DNA from: Mycobacterium sp. DL592
GTDB taxonomy: Bacteria; Actinomycetota; Actinomycetes; Mycobacteriales; Mycobacteriaceae
DNA: 64,000 bases
Direction: 5' to 3'
Assembly (NCBI RefSeq): GCF_011694515.1
Contig: NZ_CP050192.1
Span: 2,112,156 to 2,176,155, forward strand
This document shows positions 27,472 to 36,724 of this stretch, piece by piece. The notes beneath the pieces were generated by a model. The model searched no databases, was not told the DNA's origin, and worked only from the letters and a program-made list of their open reading frames with translations. Numbering within the stretch: the stretch's first letter is position 1; each line of letters starts with the position of its first letter. The position numbers and the translations under genes were made by a program.

Positions 27472-27912
27472 ATGCCTTTCGGAAGACCGACATCGAGAGC
27501 CGCGCTGACCCTCGCCAGCGGAGCGGCAGTGCTCGCCCTGGCCGTCGGCTGTGGGAGCAGCGACAGCGGCAGTTCGGAGACCAGCAGCACGGTCGCGCCG
27601 ACGTCGAGTGAGGTGACGGTCCCGTCCGTCACCATGACTACCAGTCCTGCCGCCGGCGACACCACGAGTGCAGTGCCGGGTGGCCCGACCGGGAGTGGCG
27701 GTCCCGGCGGTGGCGGCGGTGCGATCCCAGGTGGGCCGACCGGCAGCGGCGGCCCCGGTGGTGGCGGTGGCGAGATCCCCGGCGGCCCCACCGGTAGCGG
27801 TGGGCCCGGCGGCGGCAGCGGATCGATTCCCGGCGTGGGCAGTGGCGGCGGCGGTCCCGGTGGCGGCGGCGGTTGCATCAACGGCGTCGGCTGCATCGGC
27901 ACCGGCGGCTAA
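27472..27912 (+). CDS. Gly-rich repeat lipoprotein
   Basis: A 146-residue secreted lipoprotein. The signal peptide ends in a lipobox LAVGC, with Cys27 the acylated residue. A Ser/Thr-rich linker (28-66) follows, then four 17-residue repeats (67-134) of the type AIPGGPTGSGGPGGGGG, and a 12-residue tail CINGVGCIGTGG with two cysteines. Such low-complexity repeats are common in surface-exposed mycobacterial proteins. No domain is recognised. It converges on an exported protein gene 19 bases away. The GAAAGTGAG before the ATG is a fair ribosome site. Confidence 0.75.
   Translation: MPFGRPTSRAALTLASGAAVLALAVGCGSSDSGSSETSSTVAPTSSEVTVPSVTMTTSPAAGDTTSAVPGGPTGSGGPGGGGGAIPGGPTGSGGPGGGGGEIPGGPTGSGGPGGGSGSIPGVGSGGGGPGGGGGCINGVGCIGTGG
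27670..27873 (+). repeat. Four 51-base tandem repeats in the lipoprotein gene
   Basis: Each unit encodes 17 residues (xxPGGPTGSGGPGGGGG). The units agree at the protein level but differ at many third-codon positions, so they are old rather than freshly duplicated. The fourth unit is the most diverged (GVGSGG in place of GGPTGS). Confidence 0.85.
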
Positions 27913-27931
27913 CCCCGCCCCGGATTGGGCG

Positions 27932-28786
27932 TCAGTCGGCGGTTCGGGCGGAGTGTCCGCTCGAACCGCCGCTGTGCGCAGGGGCTTTCGTCGCTGTCGA
28001 GCGGGCTGCGACGGCCTTGTCGGCGCTTGCCGTCGTGGTCCGAGACCGTCCGCTGGCTCCCGTCGTCCGCGTGGGCACTCCCGCGGTAACGACGGGCTCG
28101 GAGTTTTCGGCAGCCTTCGCAGACGCGGTGGCACCAGGCACCGGCGGGACGAAAGGCTTGATCGCGTTCGCCACGATGATGGGGATGTCGAGCACATCCT
28201 GAACCGAGCCGCCGGTGTCGGACACCGTCGCGCCCCCGGGGGTGAAGACCCCGAATAATTGCACGCTGCTGCTCGGGCCGTTCGGCACCTTCACCCCGTT
28301 GAGAAATGCGCCTGCCAGGATCGCTACGACATTGAGCGGATCCTGGAACGCCACCACCGCCCCGCCGACGAGGCTCAGCAACGGCGCCGTCGGCACGGCG
28401 ATGACTCGCGACAACACCTCCAAGCTCACGATTGCGCCGAGTGCATTGACCAGATTCGTGACCTGCGAGGTCGCTACCGCGAGCAGCGCCGAGGGCGTGG
28501 GGTTAGCGGAAAGGTAACTCGTATAAGCAATCTGGTTCGCGATGACCTCGCTCAACACGGGCGTGGGGTTGGCAGCAAACCGCGTGGCCAGGATCGCGAT
28601 GTTGTCAGCGGTCTCGGTGGCCACCTGAACCAGCGCGGTGATCGGGTCTGCCGCGAGCTGCACGGCTACCGACACCGACCGCGGCGGAGAAACGGCGAGG
28701 GTGCCGGCCGGTTGAACGGGGCTCAGCGTCACGACCGCCGCCGCGGCGACGGCCGCAGCCGACAGCCGACGGGGAACTGCGGGCAT
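27932..28786 (-). CDS. Exported Ala-rich protein of unknown function
   Basis: A 284-residue protein. The start at 28786 (MPAVPRRL) is supported by GGAGGTGA upstream. An N-terminal signal peptide with a basic start and Ala-rich core ends around residue 33-40. The mature part (about 40-210) is Ala/Val/Leu-rich, with two SxNPTP segments (AANPTPVLS and SANPTPSAL), and the C-terminal 70 residues are Ala/Thr/Ser-rich and disordered. No enzymatic motif is visible. It is reminiscent of mycobacterial exported proteins that lack known domains. It converges on the lipoprotein gene. Confidence 0.6.
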   Translation of the reverse strand: MPAVPRRLSAAAVAAAAVVTLSPVQPAGTLAVSPPRSVSVAVQLAADPITALVQVATETADNIAILATRFAANPTPVLSEVIANQIAYTSYLSANPTPSALLAVATSQVTNLVNALGAIVSLEVLSRVIAVPTAPLLSLVGGAVVAFQDPLNVVAILAGAFLNGVKVPNGPSSSVQLFGVFTPGGATVSDTGGSVQDVLDIPIIVANAIKPFVPPVPGATASAKAAENSEPVVTAGVPTRTTGASGRSRTTTASADKAVAARSTATKAPAHSGGSSGHSARTAD

Positions 28787-28874
28787 TCGATTCACCTCCA
28801 GCACGATCCCCCGACGCATGGTATGCCCGGCTCAGCGCCGTCGTCGCGGGGAAAGTATGACGTTTTGCAGACCC

Positions 28875-30311
28875 TCAGCGGTCTGCCGGACCCACCCGGT
28901 AGATCGACTTCAGCGCGAAGAACGCATCGAGCCCCTCGGGTCCGAGTTCGCGGCCGATTCCGCTGGCCTTCACGCCGCCGAAGGGCGCGCGGAAGTCCAA
29001 CTGGTAGTCGTTGACGCCGATGGTGCCGGTGTGTACGGCCCGCGCCACCTCGGTGGCCCGCTCCTCGTCGGTGGACCACACCGTGCCGGCCAAACCGAAC
29101 TCGCTGTCGTTGGCCAGCGCGATGGCCTCCTCGTCGCTGTCGTAGGCAATGACCGCCAGCACCGGCCCGAAGATTTCTTCCTGGGCGATGCGGTCAGAGT
29201 TGTCGACATCGGCGAACACCGTCGGAGACACGAACCAACCCCGGGGCTGATCGCCCGGAATCCCGCCGCCGGCAATCAGTTTCGCGCCGCTGCTCTTGCC
29301 GGACTCGATATAGTCCAGCACGCGGTCGCGCTGCCTGGCGCTGACCACGGGCCCGATGTCGGTGGCGGTGTCCAGCGGATCGCCCACGGTCAGTCCGTGG
29401 ACCATCGCGGCCAGCGCATCGACGATCTCGTCGTAGCGTGAGCGCGGGGCCAGGATTCGTGAACTGAGATGACAGGTCTGCCCGTTGTTGACCAGCGAGG
29501 CCACCCGCAGGCCCTTGATCGTGGCATCCAGGTCGGCGTCGTCGAGGATGATCGCCGCGGACTTGCCGCCGAGTTCGAGGGTGACCGGCCGCAGCAGCCG
29601 GCCGCAGACTTCGCCGATGATGCGGCCCGCGGCGGTGGACCCGGTGAACGTCACCTTGTCGACGCCCGGGTGTGAGACCAGGTGGGAACCCGCGGTCACA
29701 CCGCCGGGCACGATGTTCAGCACACCCGGCGGCAGGCCCGCCTCCTGGGCGGCCTCGGCGAAGACCAGCGCGTCCAGTGCCGTTTCCGGAGCGGCCTTCA
29801 GCACCACCGTGCAGCCCGCAGCGAGCGCGGGCGCCAGCTTGAACGCGGCCAGCGCCTGCGGATAGTTCCACGGCACGATCGCGGCCACCACGCCGACCGC
29901 CTCCCGGCGCACAATGGTGTGCCCGATCATGCTCGGCCGGATCTCCTCGATCGGTGTCTCGGTGATCAACTGGGCGTAGTAGCGCAGCAATGCGGCCGGG
30001 AAGCGGCCATTTGCGCCACGGGACAACGACATTGGCATGCCGTTCTCCCGGGTGACCAGTTCATCGGTGGTCCGGGCCCGGCTGTCCAGCGCGGCGGCGA
30101 AGGCCCCGAGGAGCTCGGCGCGATGATCCGGCGAGGCCGAGCGCCAGGCAGGCAGGGCTGCCCGAGCGGCCGCGACGGCGGCGTCGACATCGGCTTCGGT
30201 GGCGCTGGCGCCGTCGCCCAGCGGTTCGCCGGTGGCGGCCTCGAGCACCGGCTCGGTGTGATCGGCGCGGCGTAACCGGCCGTCGATGAACAACTGCGCG
30301 GTGCCAGTCAT
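28875..30311 (-). CDS. Aldehyde dehydrogenase
   Basis: A 478-residue NAD(P)-dependent aldehyde dehydrogenase. PWNYP (about 151), FTGSTAAGR (about 224), the catalytic Glu in LELGGKS (about 245) and the catalytic Cys in NNGQTCHLSSR (about 283) are all intact, as is the late EEIFGPV. It oxidises an unspecified aldehyde to its acid. An AGGAG ribosome site precedes the ATG at 30311, whose first four bases overlap the CoA-transferase stop, so the two are coupled in a leftward operon. The pairing suggests catabolism of a carboxylic-acid or aldehyde substrate through CoA esters. Confidence 0.93.
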   Translation of the reverse strand: MTGTAQLFIDGRLRRADHTEPVLEAATGEPLGDGASATEADVDAAVAAARAALPAWRSASPDHRAELLGAFAAALDSRARTTDELVTRENGMPMSLSRGANGRFPAALLRYYAQLITETPIEEIRPSMIGHTIVRREAVGVVAAIVPWNYPQALAAFKLAPALAAGCTVVLKAAPETALDALVFAEAAQEAGLPPGVLNIVPGGVTAGSHLVSHPGVDKVTFTGSTAAGRIIGEVCGRLLRPVTLELGGKSAAIILDDADLDATIKGLRVASLVNNGQTCHLSSRILAPRSRYDEIVDALAAMVHGLTVGDPLDTATDIGPVVSARQRDRVLDYIESGKSSGAKLIAGGGIPGDQPRGWFVSPTVFADVDNSDRIAQEEIFGPVLAVIAYDSDEEAIALANDSEFGLAGTVWSTDEERATEVARAVHTGTIGVNDYQLDFRAPFGGVKASGIGRELGPEGLDAFFALKSIYRVGPADR

Positions 30312-32650
30312 GTCCGGGCTCCTGTCCTGTCATCCGATGCGGTGAACAGCACACCGTCGGCGATCAACGCGTCGATCTGGTCCTCCCCCATTCCGAGCAC
30401 GTCGCGACACACCCGCCGGGTGTCGGCCCCCGGCAGCGGCGCCGGGTTCTGCAGGGCAGGCGGAATGTACCGGTACGGCGCGGGTCCGGCCTCGGTGGGC
30501 AACGGATGCTCGAACAGCGGATGCACCATGTCGCTGAACACCTTTCGCAGCTGCAACTGCGGATCGTCAGCGATATCGGAAGCCCGGTTCATCGGCCCCG
30601 CAGGCACCCCGGCGGCCTGCAGCGCCGCAGCGGCCTCGGCCGGTGAGCGCTGCGCGGCCCAGGCCGCGAGGTCGCAGCCGGTCACCGACGCCACCGATCG
30701 ACGGTCGTCATCGGAGCGTAGCGACACCACACACCACTCGTCGTCTCCCGCACAGGCAAGCACCCGGTGCTGCGCCGAGTCGGCGACGACGGAGCCGACA
30801 CCACTGACCTCGGCGGCTTGGGCGACATAGCGGGTGTCGAGTTGGTTGATGGCGGCCTCGGCCTGCGAGACATGTAGGCGCGCACCGATTCCCAGGCGCT
30901 GGCGCCGGATGAGCCCGGCCAGCGCGCCGATGGCGCTGATCCGCCCGACAACATGGTCGGGAAAAATCGTCGTCGCGTCGAAGAACGGGTGACGGCCCGT
31001 CGTGGACGGCGCGTCCGGCGACGTCCACAGCCTGGTCACGCCGATGGTGGCGCGCACCAGCGGGCCGTAGCCCATCCGCTTGCTCCACGGCCCGGTGTCG
31101 CCGAACGCACTGCTTTCCGCGAGCACCAGCCCTGGATTGAGCTCGGTCAGCCGCTGGTAGGAAAACCCCAGGGCCTCAAGGGTTCCCGGCTTGAAGTTCG
31201 CAAACACCGCGTCGGCCGATGCCACCAGGGCGGCGAAGACGTCGGCGCCGCCGGGGCTGCGCAGCTCGAGACCCAGCCCGAGGTTGTTGCGGTGGGACCG
31301 GGCGAAGGACTCGCTGATGGCCTGGTCGTCGCGCTTCTGCCGCAATCCGTCCGGATAGCTCGAACTCTCGATCTTGATCACCTCGGCGCCGAGGTCACCG
31401 AAGAGCCGGCTCAGCTCCCCGCCGGCGACGATGACACCCAGGTCGAGGACGCGGATGCCCTCTAGCGGCCGGGCCCCGACGGCCCGGTCGGCCTCAGGTG
31501 CGAAAGGCTCTGTGAGCCACTCGACGTCACTGCTGCCGATCGCCGGGGCGGGGGTCCGGTACCCGGCGTGTGCACCGTCGACAACCCAGTAGCCCACCGG
31601 GACACGCGCCGTGACACCTGGAGCGAGTTCGGTGTCGACGAGGGCGCCGACGTCGGCGAGGTGGTCGGACTGCAGGGCCTCGGCGGGGGTCAGCACGGCG
31701 GCGATCGGCACGCCGTGTGCCTGCCCGTCGGCCACCAGCTGCTCCATTGTCTGGTCGGCGAAGAACGCCGCGATGAGGGCGCCGAGCTCACCGAACGCCT
31801 GGGTGCGGGCGGCGATGGAGTCGAACCGCGGATCCTGGAACGCCTCCGGCTCGCCCAGCCACGCCCGCAGCCCACGCCACTGCCGTGGGGCCAACACACA
31901 GATGCGCACGTAGCCGTCGCGGCAGGCGAAGATCGGGTAGGCGTCCTGATAGCGCGGCCTGCCCCGCCACCGGCTGGCGGCGTTGCGGGCCGTCGCGGCC
32001 TGGCCCTGCGTCCCGAACGGCGGATCAAGCGCCAGCACGACCGCGTCGAAACGGGAGAAGTCGATGTAATCGCCTGCCCCGCAACGCAACCGATTGAAGT
32101 ACGCAACCAGCACCGCCCACGCCGCCTGAACCGCCGCGGTGGTCGACGCGATGCCGTCGGGCGGCAGCACCGGGGTGCCGGTGGCGGGACCGGAGCGCGA
32201 CAACGCCGTCGACATGGCGTAGAGCACCGGGTCGGTGGCCTGCCAAGAGGCGCGCGGACCGTCGGTCCCGAAGTCGGTGACCGACATCGCGACCAGCTGT
32301 GGGAAACGGTCGGCCAGCTGCGCACACGACGTGCCGAAGGCGGCCGCCTGGCCGGTGTCGCCGTCGTCGACGACGATGTCCGCGGCGGCAGCCAGCTCGA
32401 AGAACAGGCGGCGGTCGGCTTCGTTCGACGGGTTCAGGACCGTGCTGCGCTTGTTGGCGTTGTGCAACGCGAACGGGATGCTGACACCGTCGAGGGTCGG
32501 GAGCTCACCGCGCGCGCCGCTGCCCTCGGGCGGTTCGACCTTGAGCACGTCGGCACCCAGGTCGGCTAGTAACCGGGTGACGTTGTCTCCGGGCCCGCCA
32601 CACAGGTCGAGCACCCGAACCCCGGCCAGCAACGCCTCCCTGTCGGGCAC
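30308..32650 (-). CDS. Tandem CaiB/BaiF class III CoA-transferase (Rv1866-like)
   Basis: A 780-residue fusion of two class III CoA-transferase domains. The first spans about 1-370 (GVRVLDLCGGPGDNVTRLLADLGADVLKVEPP opening) and the second about 375-780 (GIRVLDLGVIVAGGELSRLFGDLGAEVIKIES). Single-domain family members are about 400 residues, so this is a duplication or fusion. In members I know, the catalytic Asp follows the PNK/RNK segment; ASWQATDPVLYA may hold it in the first half. The GTG at 32650 with AAAGGAGA upstream is the start; a longer frame to 32695 is ignored. Rv1866 has nearly this length, from memory. The downstream gene, with a four-base overlap, is the aldehyde dehydrogenase. 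Confidence 0.88.
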   Translation of the reverse strand: MPDREALLAGVRVLDLCGGPGDNVTRLLADLGADVLKVEPPEGSGARGELPTLDGVSIPFALHNANKRSTVLNPSNEADRRLFFELAAAADIVVDDGDTGQAAAFGTSCAQLADRFPQLVAMSVTDFGTDGPRASWQATDPVLYAMSTALSRSGPATGTPVLPPDGIASTTAAVQAAWAVLVAYFNRLRCGAGDYIDFSRFDAVVLALDPPFGTQGQAATARNAASRWRGRPRYQDAYPIFACRDGYVRICVLAPRQWRGLRAWLGEPEAFQDPRFDSIAARTQAFGELGALIAAFFADQTMEQLVADGQAHGVPIAAVLTPAEALQSDHLADVGALVDTELAPGVTARVPVGYWVVDGAHAGYRTPAPAIGSSDVEWLTEPFAPEADRAVGARPLEGIRVLDLGVIVAGGELSRLFGDLGAEVIKIESSSYPDGLRQKRDDQAISESFARSHRNNLGLGLELRSPGGADVFAALVASADAVFANFKPGTLEALGFSYQRLTELNPGLVLAESSAFGDTGPWSKRMGYGPLVRATIGVTRLWTSPDAPSTTGRHPFFDATTIFPDHVVGRISAIGALAGLIRRQRLGIGARLHVSQAEAAINQLDTRYVAQAAEVSGVGSVVADSAQHRVLACAGDDEWCVVSLRSDDDRRSVASVTGCDLAAWAAQRSPAEAAAALQAAGVPAGPMNRASDIADDPQLQLRKVFSDMVHPLFEHPLPTEAGPAPYRYIPPALQNPAPLPGADTRRVCRDVLGMGEDQIDALIADGVLFTASDDRTGART

Positions 32651-32766
32651 AACGGTCTCCTTTCGCACGTGCATCCGGCCGCACGCCGGGTTCACGATAG
32701 CGAAGCCTGGGTAAACAACCCGTTCTCGAGCCTGCCAAGAGCGAGGATCAAGAGTTGGATGGACCC

Positions 32767-35196
32767 ATGACTGCGACGACGCCAGATTCCGTGCTCGACC
32801 AGATCGACCGTTGGTGGCGCGCGGCGAACTACCTCTCGGTGGGCCAGATTTATCTGCTGAACAACCCGCTGCTGCGCGAACCGCTGTCCCGCGACGACGT
32901 TAAACCCCGCCTGCTGGGGCATTGGGGCACCACACCCGGGCTGAATTTCCTCTACGCGCATCTCAATCGGGCGATCAGCGAGCGGCAACAGTCGACGATC
33001 TACATCACCGGCCCCGGCCACGGCGGACCCGGCCTGGTGGCCAACGCCTACCTCGACGGCACCTACACCGAGACCTACCCCGACATCACCGGCGACGCCG
33101 AGGGCTTGCGCCGGTTGTTCCGCCAGTTCTCCTTCCCCGGCGGGATTCCGTCGCATGTCGCACCGGAGACGCCGGGCTCCATCCACGAGGGCGGCGAGCT
33201 GGGCTACGCGCTGTCGCACGCCTACGGGGCCGCCTTCGACAACCCCGACCTGCTGGTGTTCGCAGTGGTCGGCGACGGTGAAGCCGAGACCGGCGCGCTG
33301 GCCACCAGCTGGCATTCGAACAAGTTCCTGCATCCGGTCAAGGACGGGGTGGTACTGCCCGTCTTGCACCTCAACGGTTACAAGATCGCCAATCCGACTG
33401 TGCTGGACCGCATTCCGCAAGAGGAACTGCTCAGCCTGATGGTCGGCTACGGCCACAAGCCATACTTCTTCGAAGTCACCGACGATGACGCCGCCGACCA
33501 CGCCGGCGCCCACCGGCGCTTCGCCGCCCTGCTCGACGAGGTCCTCGACGAGATCGCCGCGATCAAGGCCGCCGGAGACGAACAGCGGCCGGCCTGGCCC
33601 ATGATCGTCTTCCGCACCCCCAAGGGCTGGACCGGCCCGGCATACATCGACGGCAAGAAGACCACCGGATCATGGCGGGCACATCAGGTGCCGCTGGCCA
33701 GTGCCCGCGACACCCCCGAACACCTGCAGGTACTGGCCGACTGGCTGGCCTCCTACCGGCCCGCGGAACTCTTCGACGACGACGGCCGCGTCGATCCGGC
33801 CATCACCGCGCTCGCACCCGCCGGCCACCTGCGCATGAGTGACAACCCGCACGCCAACGGCGGGCTGCTGCTCAAGGATTTGCGGCTGCCGGACTTCCGC
33901 GACTTCGCCGTCGACGTGCCCGCACCGGGTGCGACGATCGCCGAGGCCACCAGAGTGCTCGGACAGTGGCTCACCGAGGTGATCCGGCTCAATCCCGACA
34001 ACTTCCGGATCTTCGGTCCCGACGAAACCGCCTCCAACCGGCTGCAGGCCGTGTTCGACGTCACCGACAAGCAGTGGAACGCCGAGTTCTTCGGCCCCGA
34101 GGTCGACGAACACCTGGCCCGGGCCGGCCGGGTGGTCGAGATGCTCTCCGAGCACCAGTGCCAGGGCTGGCTCGAGGGCTACCTGCTGACCGGCCGCCAC
34201 GGGCTGTTCAACTGCTACGAGGCGTTCATCCACATCATCGACTCGATGTTCAACCAGCACGCCAAGTGGCTCAAGGTCACCGACCACATCCCGTGGCGGC
34301 GCCCGATCGCCAGCCTCAACTATCTGCTGTCGAGCCACGTCTGGCGCCAGGACCACAACGGCTTCAGCCATCAGGACCCCGGCTTCATCGACCACGTCGT
34401 CAACAAGAGCGCCAAGGTGGTCCGGGTCTACCTGCCGCCGGACGCCAACACGCTGCTGTCCACCTACGACCACTGCCTGCGGTCTCGGCAGTACGTCAAT
34501 GTCGTCGTGGCCGGCAAACAGCCCCACCCGAACTTCCTGACGATGGAGCAGGCCATCGCACACTGCACCCGGGGCCTGGGCATCTGGGAGTGGGCCGGAA
34601 ACGAGGTGCTCGGCGAGGATCCCGACGTGGTGATCGCCTCGGCCGGCGACGTCCCGACCCTGGAGGCCCTGGCCGCCGTCGACCTGCTGCGCCGGCACCT
34701 GCCGGAGCTGAAGGTGCGTTTCGTCAACGTGGTGGACCTGATGCGCCTGCAGGACGAGACCGAACACCCGCACGGGTTGTCCAATCACGAGTTCGACATG
34801 ATCTTCACCACCGACAAACCCGTCATCTTCGCCTACCACGGCTATCCGTGGCTGATTCATCGGCTGACCTACCGCCGTAGCAACGACAGCCGCATCCACG
34901 TCCGGGGGTACAAAGAAGAGGGCACCACGACGACCCCGTTCGACATGGTGATGCTCAACGATCTCGACCGCTACCACCTCGTCATCGACGTCATCGACCG
35001 CGTGCCGTTCCTGCAGTCCCGGTGTGCCACACTGCGCCAGCAGATGGTCGACAAACGGCTCGCGGCCCGCGAATACACCCGCGAGTACGGCGACGACCTG
35101 CCCGAGGTGCGCGATTGGGTGTGGCCGGACGCCCGTGAAGCCCGAGTGGCCTCCGCTGTCGATGCCACGGCGGCGACCGGCGGCGACAACGAATAA
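32767..35196 (+). CDS. xfp: Xylulose-5-phosphate/fructose-6-phosphate phosphoketolase
   Basis: An 809-residue thiamine-diphosphate enzyme of the phosphoketolase family. GPGHGGPG near residue 80, then [18 protein letters not shown], and the TPP/Mg motif [17 protein letters not shown] near 175 are clear. It cleaves xylulose-5-phosphate or fructose-6-phosphate with phosphate to acetyl phosphate plus glyceraldehyde-3-phosphate or erythrose-4-phosphate. No acetate kinase or phosphotransacetylase lies beside it. The ATG at 32767 is preferred over an in-frame TTG at 32755. It is transcribed divergently from the CoA-transferase operon. Confidence 0.95.
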   Translation: MTATTPDSVLDQIDRWWRAANYLSVGQIYLLNNPLLREPLSRDDVKPRLLGHWGTTPGLNFLYAHLNRAISERQQSTIYITGPGHGGPGLVANAYLDGTYTETYPDITGDAEGLRRLFRQFSFPGGIPSHVAPETPGSIHEGGELGYALSHAYGAAFDNPDLLVFAVVGDGEAETGALATSWHSNKFLHPVKDGVVLPVLHLNGYKIANPTVLDRIPQEELLSLMVGYGHKPYFFEVTDDDAADHAGAHRRFAALLDEVLDEIAAIKAAGDEQRPAWPMIVFRTPKGWTGPAYIDGKKTTGSWRAHQVPLASARDTPEHLQVLADWLASYRPAELFDDDGRVDPAITALAPAGHLRMSDNPHANGGLLLKDLRLPDFRDFAVDVPAPGATIAEATRVLGQWLTEVIRLNPDNFRIFGPDETASNRLQAVFDVTDKQWNAEFFGPEVDEHLARAGRVVEMLSEHQCQGWLEGYLLTGRHGLFNCYEAFIHIIDSMFNQHAKWLKVTDHIPWRRPIASLNYLLSSHVWRQDHNGFSHQDPGFIDHVVNKSAKVVRVYLPPDANTLLSTYDHCLRSRQYVNVVVAGKQPHPNFLTMEQAIAHCTRGLGIWEWAGNEVLGEDPDVVIASAGDVPTLEALAAVDLLRRHLPELKVRFVNVVDLMRLQDETEHPHGLSNHEFDMIFTTDKPVIFAYHGYPWLIHRLTYRRSNDSRIHVRGYKEEGTTTTPFDMVMLNDLDRYHLVIDVIDRVPFLQSRCATLRQQMVDKRLAAREYTREYGDDLPEVRDWVWPDAREARVASAVDATAATGGDNE

Positions 35197-35243
35197 CGCA
35201 GCTCGGGTGGGGCGGTCTTGCGCGCGCGTAGAATAAGCAGCAA

Positions 35244-36005
35244 ATGTCCGACGCCAGCGCGGTCGCCGCGCCTCACCCGCATGCCCTACAACTGGCCGCG
35301 CTTCACCATGCGCGCGTCTACGTCGACGTCGGCATCGTCGTGGTGGTTCTGGCGCTGACCAACCTGATCGCCCACTTCACCACGCCATGGGCGAATATCG
35401 CGGTGGTGCCTGCGGCCGCGGTCGGCTTGGTCGTCTTGGTGCGCTCGCGTGGGCTGGGCTGGGCTGAACTGGGCCTCGGCCGTGAGCACTGGAAGTCCGG
35501 CGCACTGTATGCCGCCGGGGCGGTCCTGCTGGTCCTGACCGTGATCGCCGTGGGCGCGCTGCTGCCGTGGACCCGCCCGATGTTCCTCAACAACCACTAC
35601 GCGACCATCTCGGGTGCGCTGCTGGCCTCGATGATCATCATTCCGCTGCAAACCGTCATCCCCGAGGAGCTCGCCTTCCGCGGCGTCCTGCACGGCGCGC
35701 TGGACCGGGCGTGGGGATTTCGCGGGGTCGCCGCAGCCGGGTCGCTGCTGTTCGGTATGTGGCACATCGCCACCTCCCTTGGTCTGACGAGTAGCAACGT
35801 CGGCTTCACCCGCATCTTCGGCGGCGGCATGTTCGGCATGGTCGCCGGTGTCGCGATGGCCGTCGTGGCGACCGGGGCAGCCGGGTTCGTCTTCACCTGG
35901 CTGCGCCGCCGCAGTGGCAGCCTGATCGCACCCATCGCGCTGCACTGGGCGCTCAACGGCCTCGGCGCGCTGGCGGCTGCCCTGGTGTGGCACCTGTCGA
36001 CCTGA
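35244..36005 (+). CDS. CPBP-family intramembrane protease
   Basis: A 253-residue polytopic protein with about seven hydrophobic helices. The CAAX/CPBP motifs are PEELAFRG (about residues 140-147; the EExxR motif), FGMWHI and LHWALNG, all with the expected Glu, Arg and His residues. Family members cleave membrane substrates or process prenylated or bacteriocin-like peptides; the target is unknown. A TAGAAT hexamer at 35229-35234 lies ten bases from the ATG, so the transcript may have a leader of only a few bases; no ribosome site is visible. It converges on the CGNR gene. Confidence 0.88.
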   Translation: MSDASAVAAPHPHALQLAALHHARVYVDVGIVVVVLALTNLIAHFTTPWANIAVVPAAAVGLVVLVRSRGLGWAELGLGREHWKSGALYAAGAVLLVLTVIAVGALLPWTRPMFLNNHYATISGALLASMIIIPLQTVIPEELAFRGVLHGALDRAWGFRGVAAAGSLLFGMWHIATSLGLTSSNVGFTRIFGGGMFGMVAGVAMAVVATGAAGFVFTWLRRRSGSLIAPIALHWALNGLGALAAALVWHLST

Positions 36006-36014
36006 GGCCCGTCC

Positions 36015-36650
36015 TCACCCGGAGCGGCTGCGGCGCGCGCGGAACTCCCGGTTCTTGAGTTTGTTTCCGCAGGTCGCCATATCGCACCACGTACCACCAT
36101 GGTTACGGGAACGGTCGTAGAAGGCCCAGCGGCAGGCCTCGTTACCGCAGGCCTTGAGATGAGCCCAGGTGCCGTCGCGTTGCGCCTGGGCGACGACCAG
36201 CAGCAGCGCCAGCAGCCGTCCGGCGACCGAGTCGTCGTCGACGCCGAGCCGAACGGCCCCGTCTGCGTCCAATTGCACCCGCGCGGTGGCAGACTCGGTG
36301 ATGTGCCGCAGGGGGAGCAATTGGGTGGCGCTGGGTACGGAGCCGCCGGCGTTGTGGACGAGCATGGCGCGCAACGCCTCCCGCACCTCCCGGATGGTCC
36401 GCAGTTCCTCGGGGGTGGCCGCGTGCCCGTCGGCCAGCAGGTGATGCGCTCTGAGCCACGGCTCGGCGTCGGCGGCCAGCGCCAACCGGTCGGCACCCGA
36501 TTCCCGGTCAACGGTGTTGACCAACTCCTGAACCCGGGTGAGTGGTTCGGGTGCGGGTTTGGCCTCGGCGTCGCCGAGCCACACGACGGGAGCCTGCGGC
36601 ATGACACCCAGCATAGAGCACATGACCGGCAAATCAACTTGACTGGTCAC
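36015..36650 (-). CDS. CGNR zinc-finger/ABATE-domain regulator
   Basis: A 211-residue protein (or about 195 if translation starts at the internal Met at 36602). The N-terminal part (about 20-150) resembles the ABATE helical domain of stress-induced regulators. The C-terminal zinc finger is C-x4-C ... C-x4-C with CDMATCGNKLKNR, the CGNR motif. These are putative DNA-binding transcription factors. It is divergent from a conserved gene of unknown function, and a 20-base palindrome lies at the start of its coding region inside the neighbour's promoter. Autoregulation is probable. If the long start is right, the operator covers its first codons. Confidence 0.8.
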   Translation of the reverse strand: MTSQVDLPVMCSMLGVMPQAPVVWLGDAEAKPAPEPLTRVQELVNTVDRESGADRLALAADAEPWLRAHHLLADGHAATPEELRTIREVREALRAMLVHNAGGSVPSATQLLPLRHITESATARVQLDADGAVRLGVDDDSVAGRLLALLLVVAQAQRDGTWAHLKACGNEACRWAFYDRSRNHGGTWCDMATCGNKLKNREFRARRSRSG

Positions 36651-36668
36651 TCATGACCGGTGTAGCGT
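36639..36668 (+). promoter_or_regulatory. Promoter of the 36725 gene with operator palindrome inside
   Basis: TTGACT (36639-36644) and TAGCGT (36663-36668), 18 bases apart, make a SigA-like promoter. A palindrome ACTGGTCA-CTCA-TGACCGGT (36642-36661; 7 of 8 pairs plus one wobble) overlaps the -35 and fills the spacer, and a third TGACCGG half-site sits at 36623-36629. This is a classic repressor layout. Confidence 0.6.
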
Positions 36669-36724
36669 TTTTGTTAGTCATTTCAGAATCGGGACGACGA
36701 GGTCCCGGAGCAAGGGAAGAGCCC

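Noticed and set aside
27670..27873. Regular 51-base repeat that might suggest a CRISPR array
   Set aside because: Units are contiguous without spacers and lie in frame within a lipoprotein gene.
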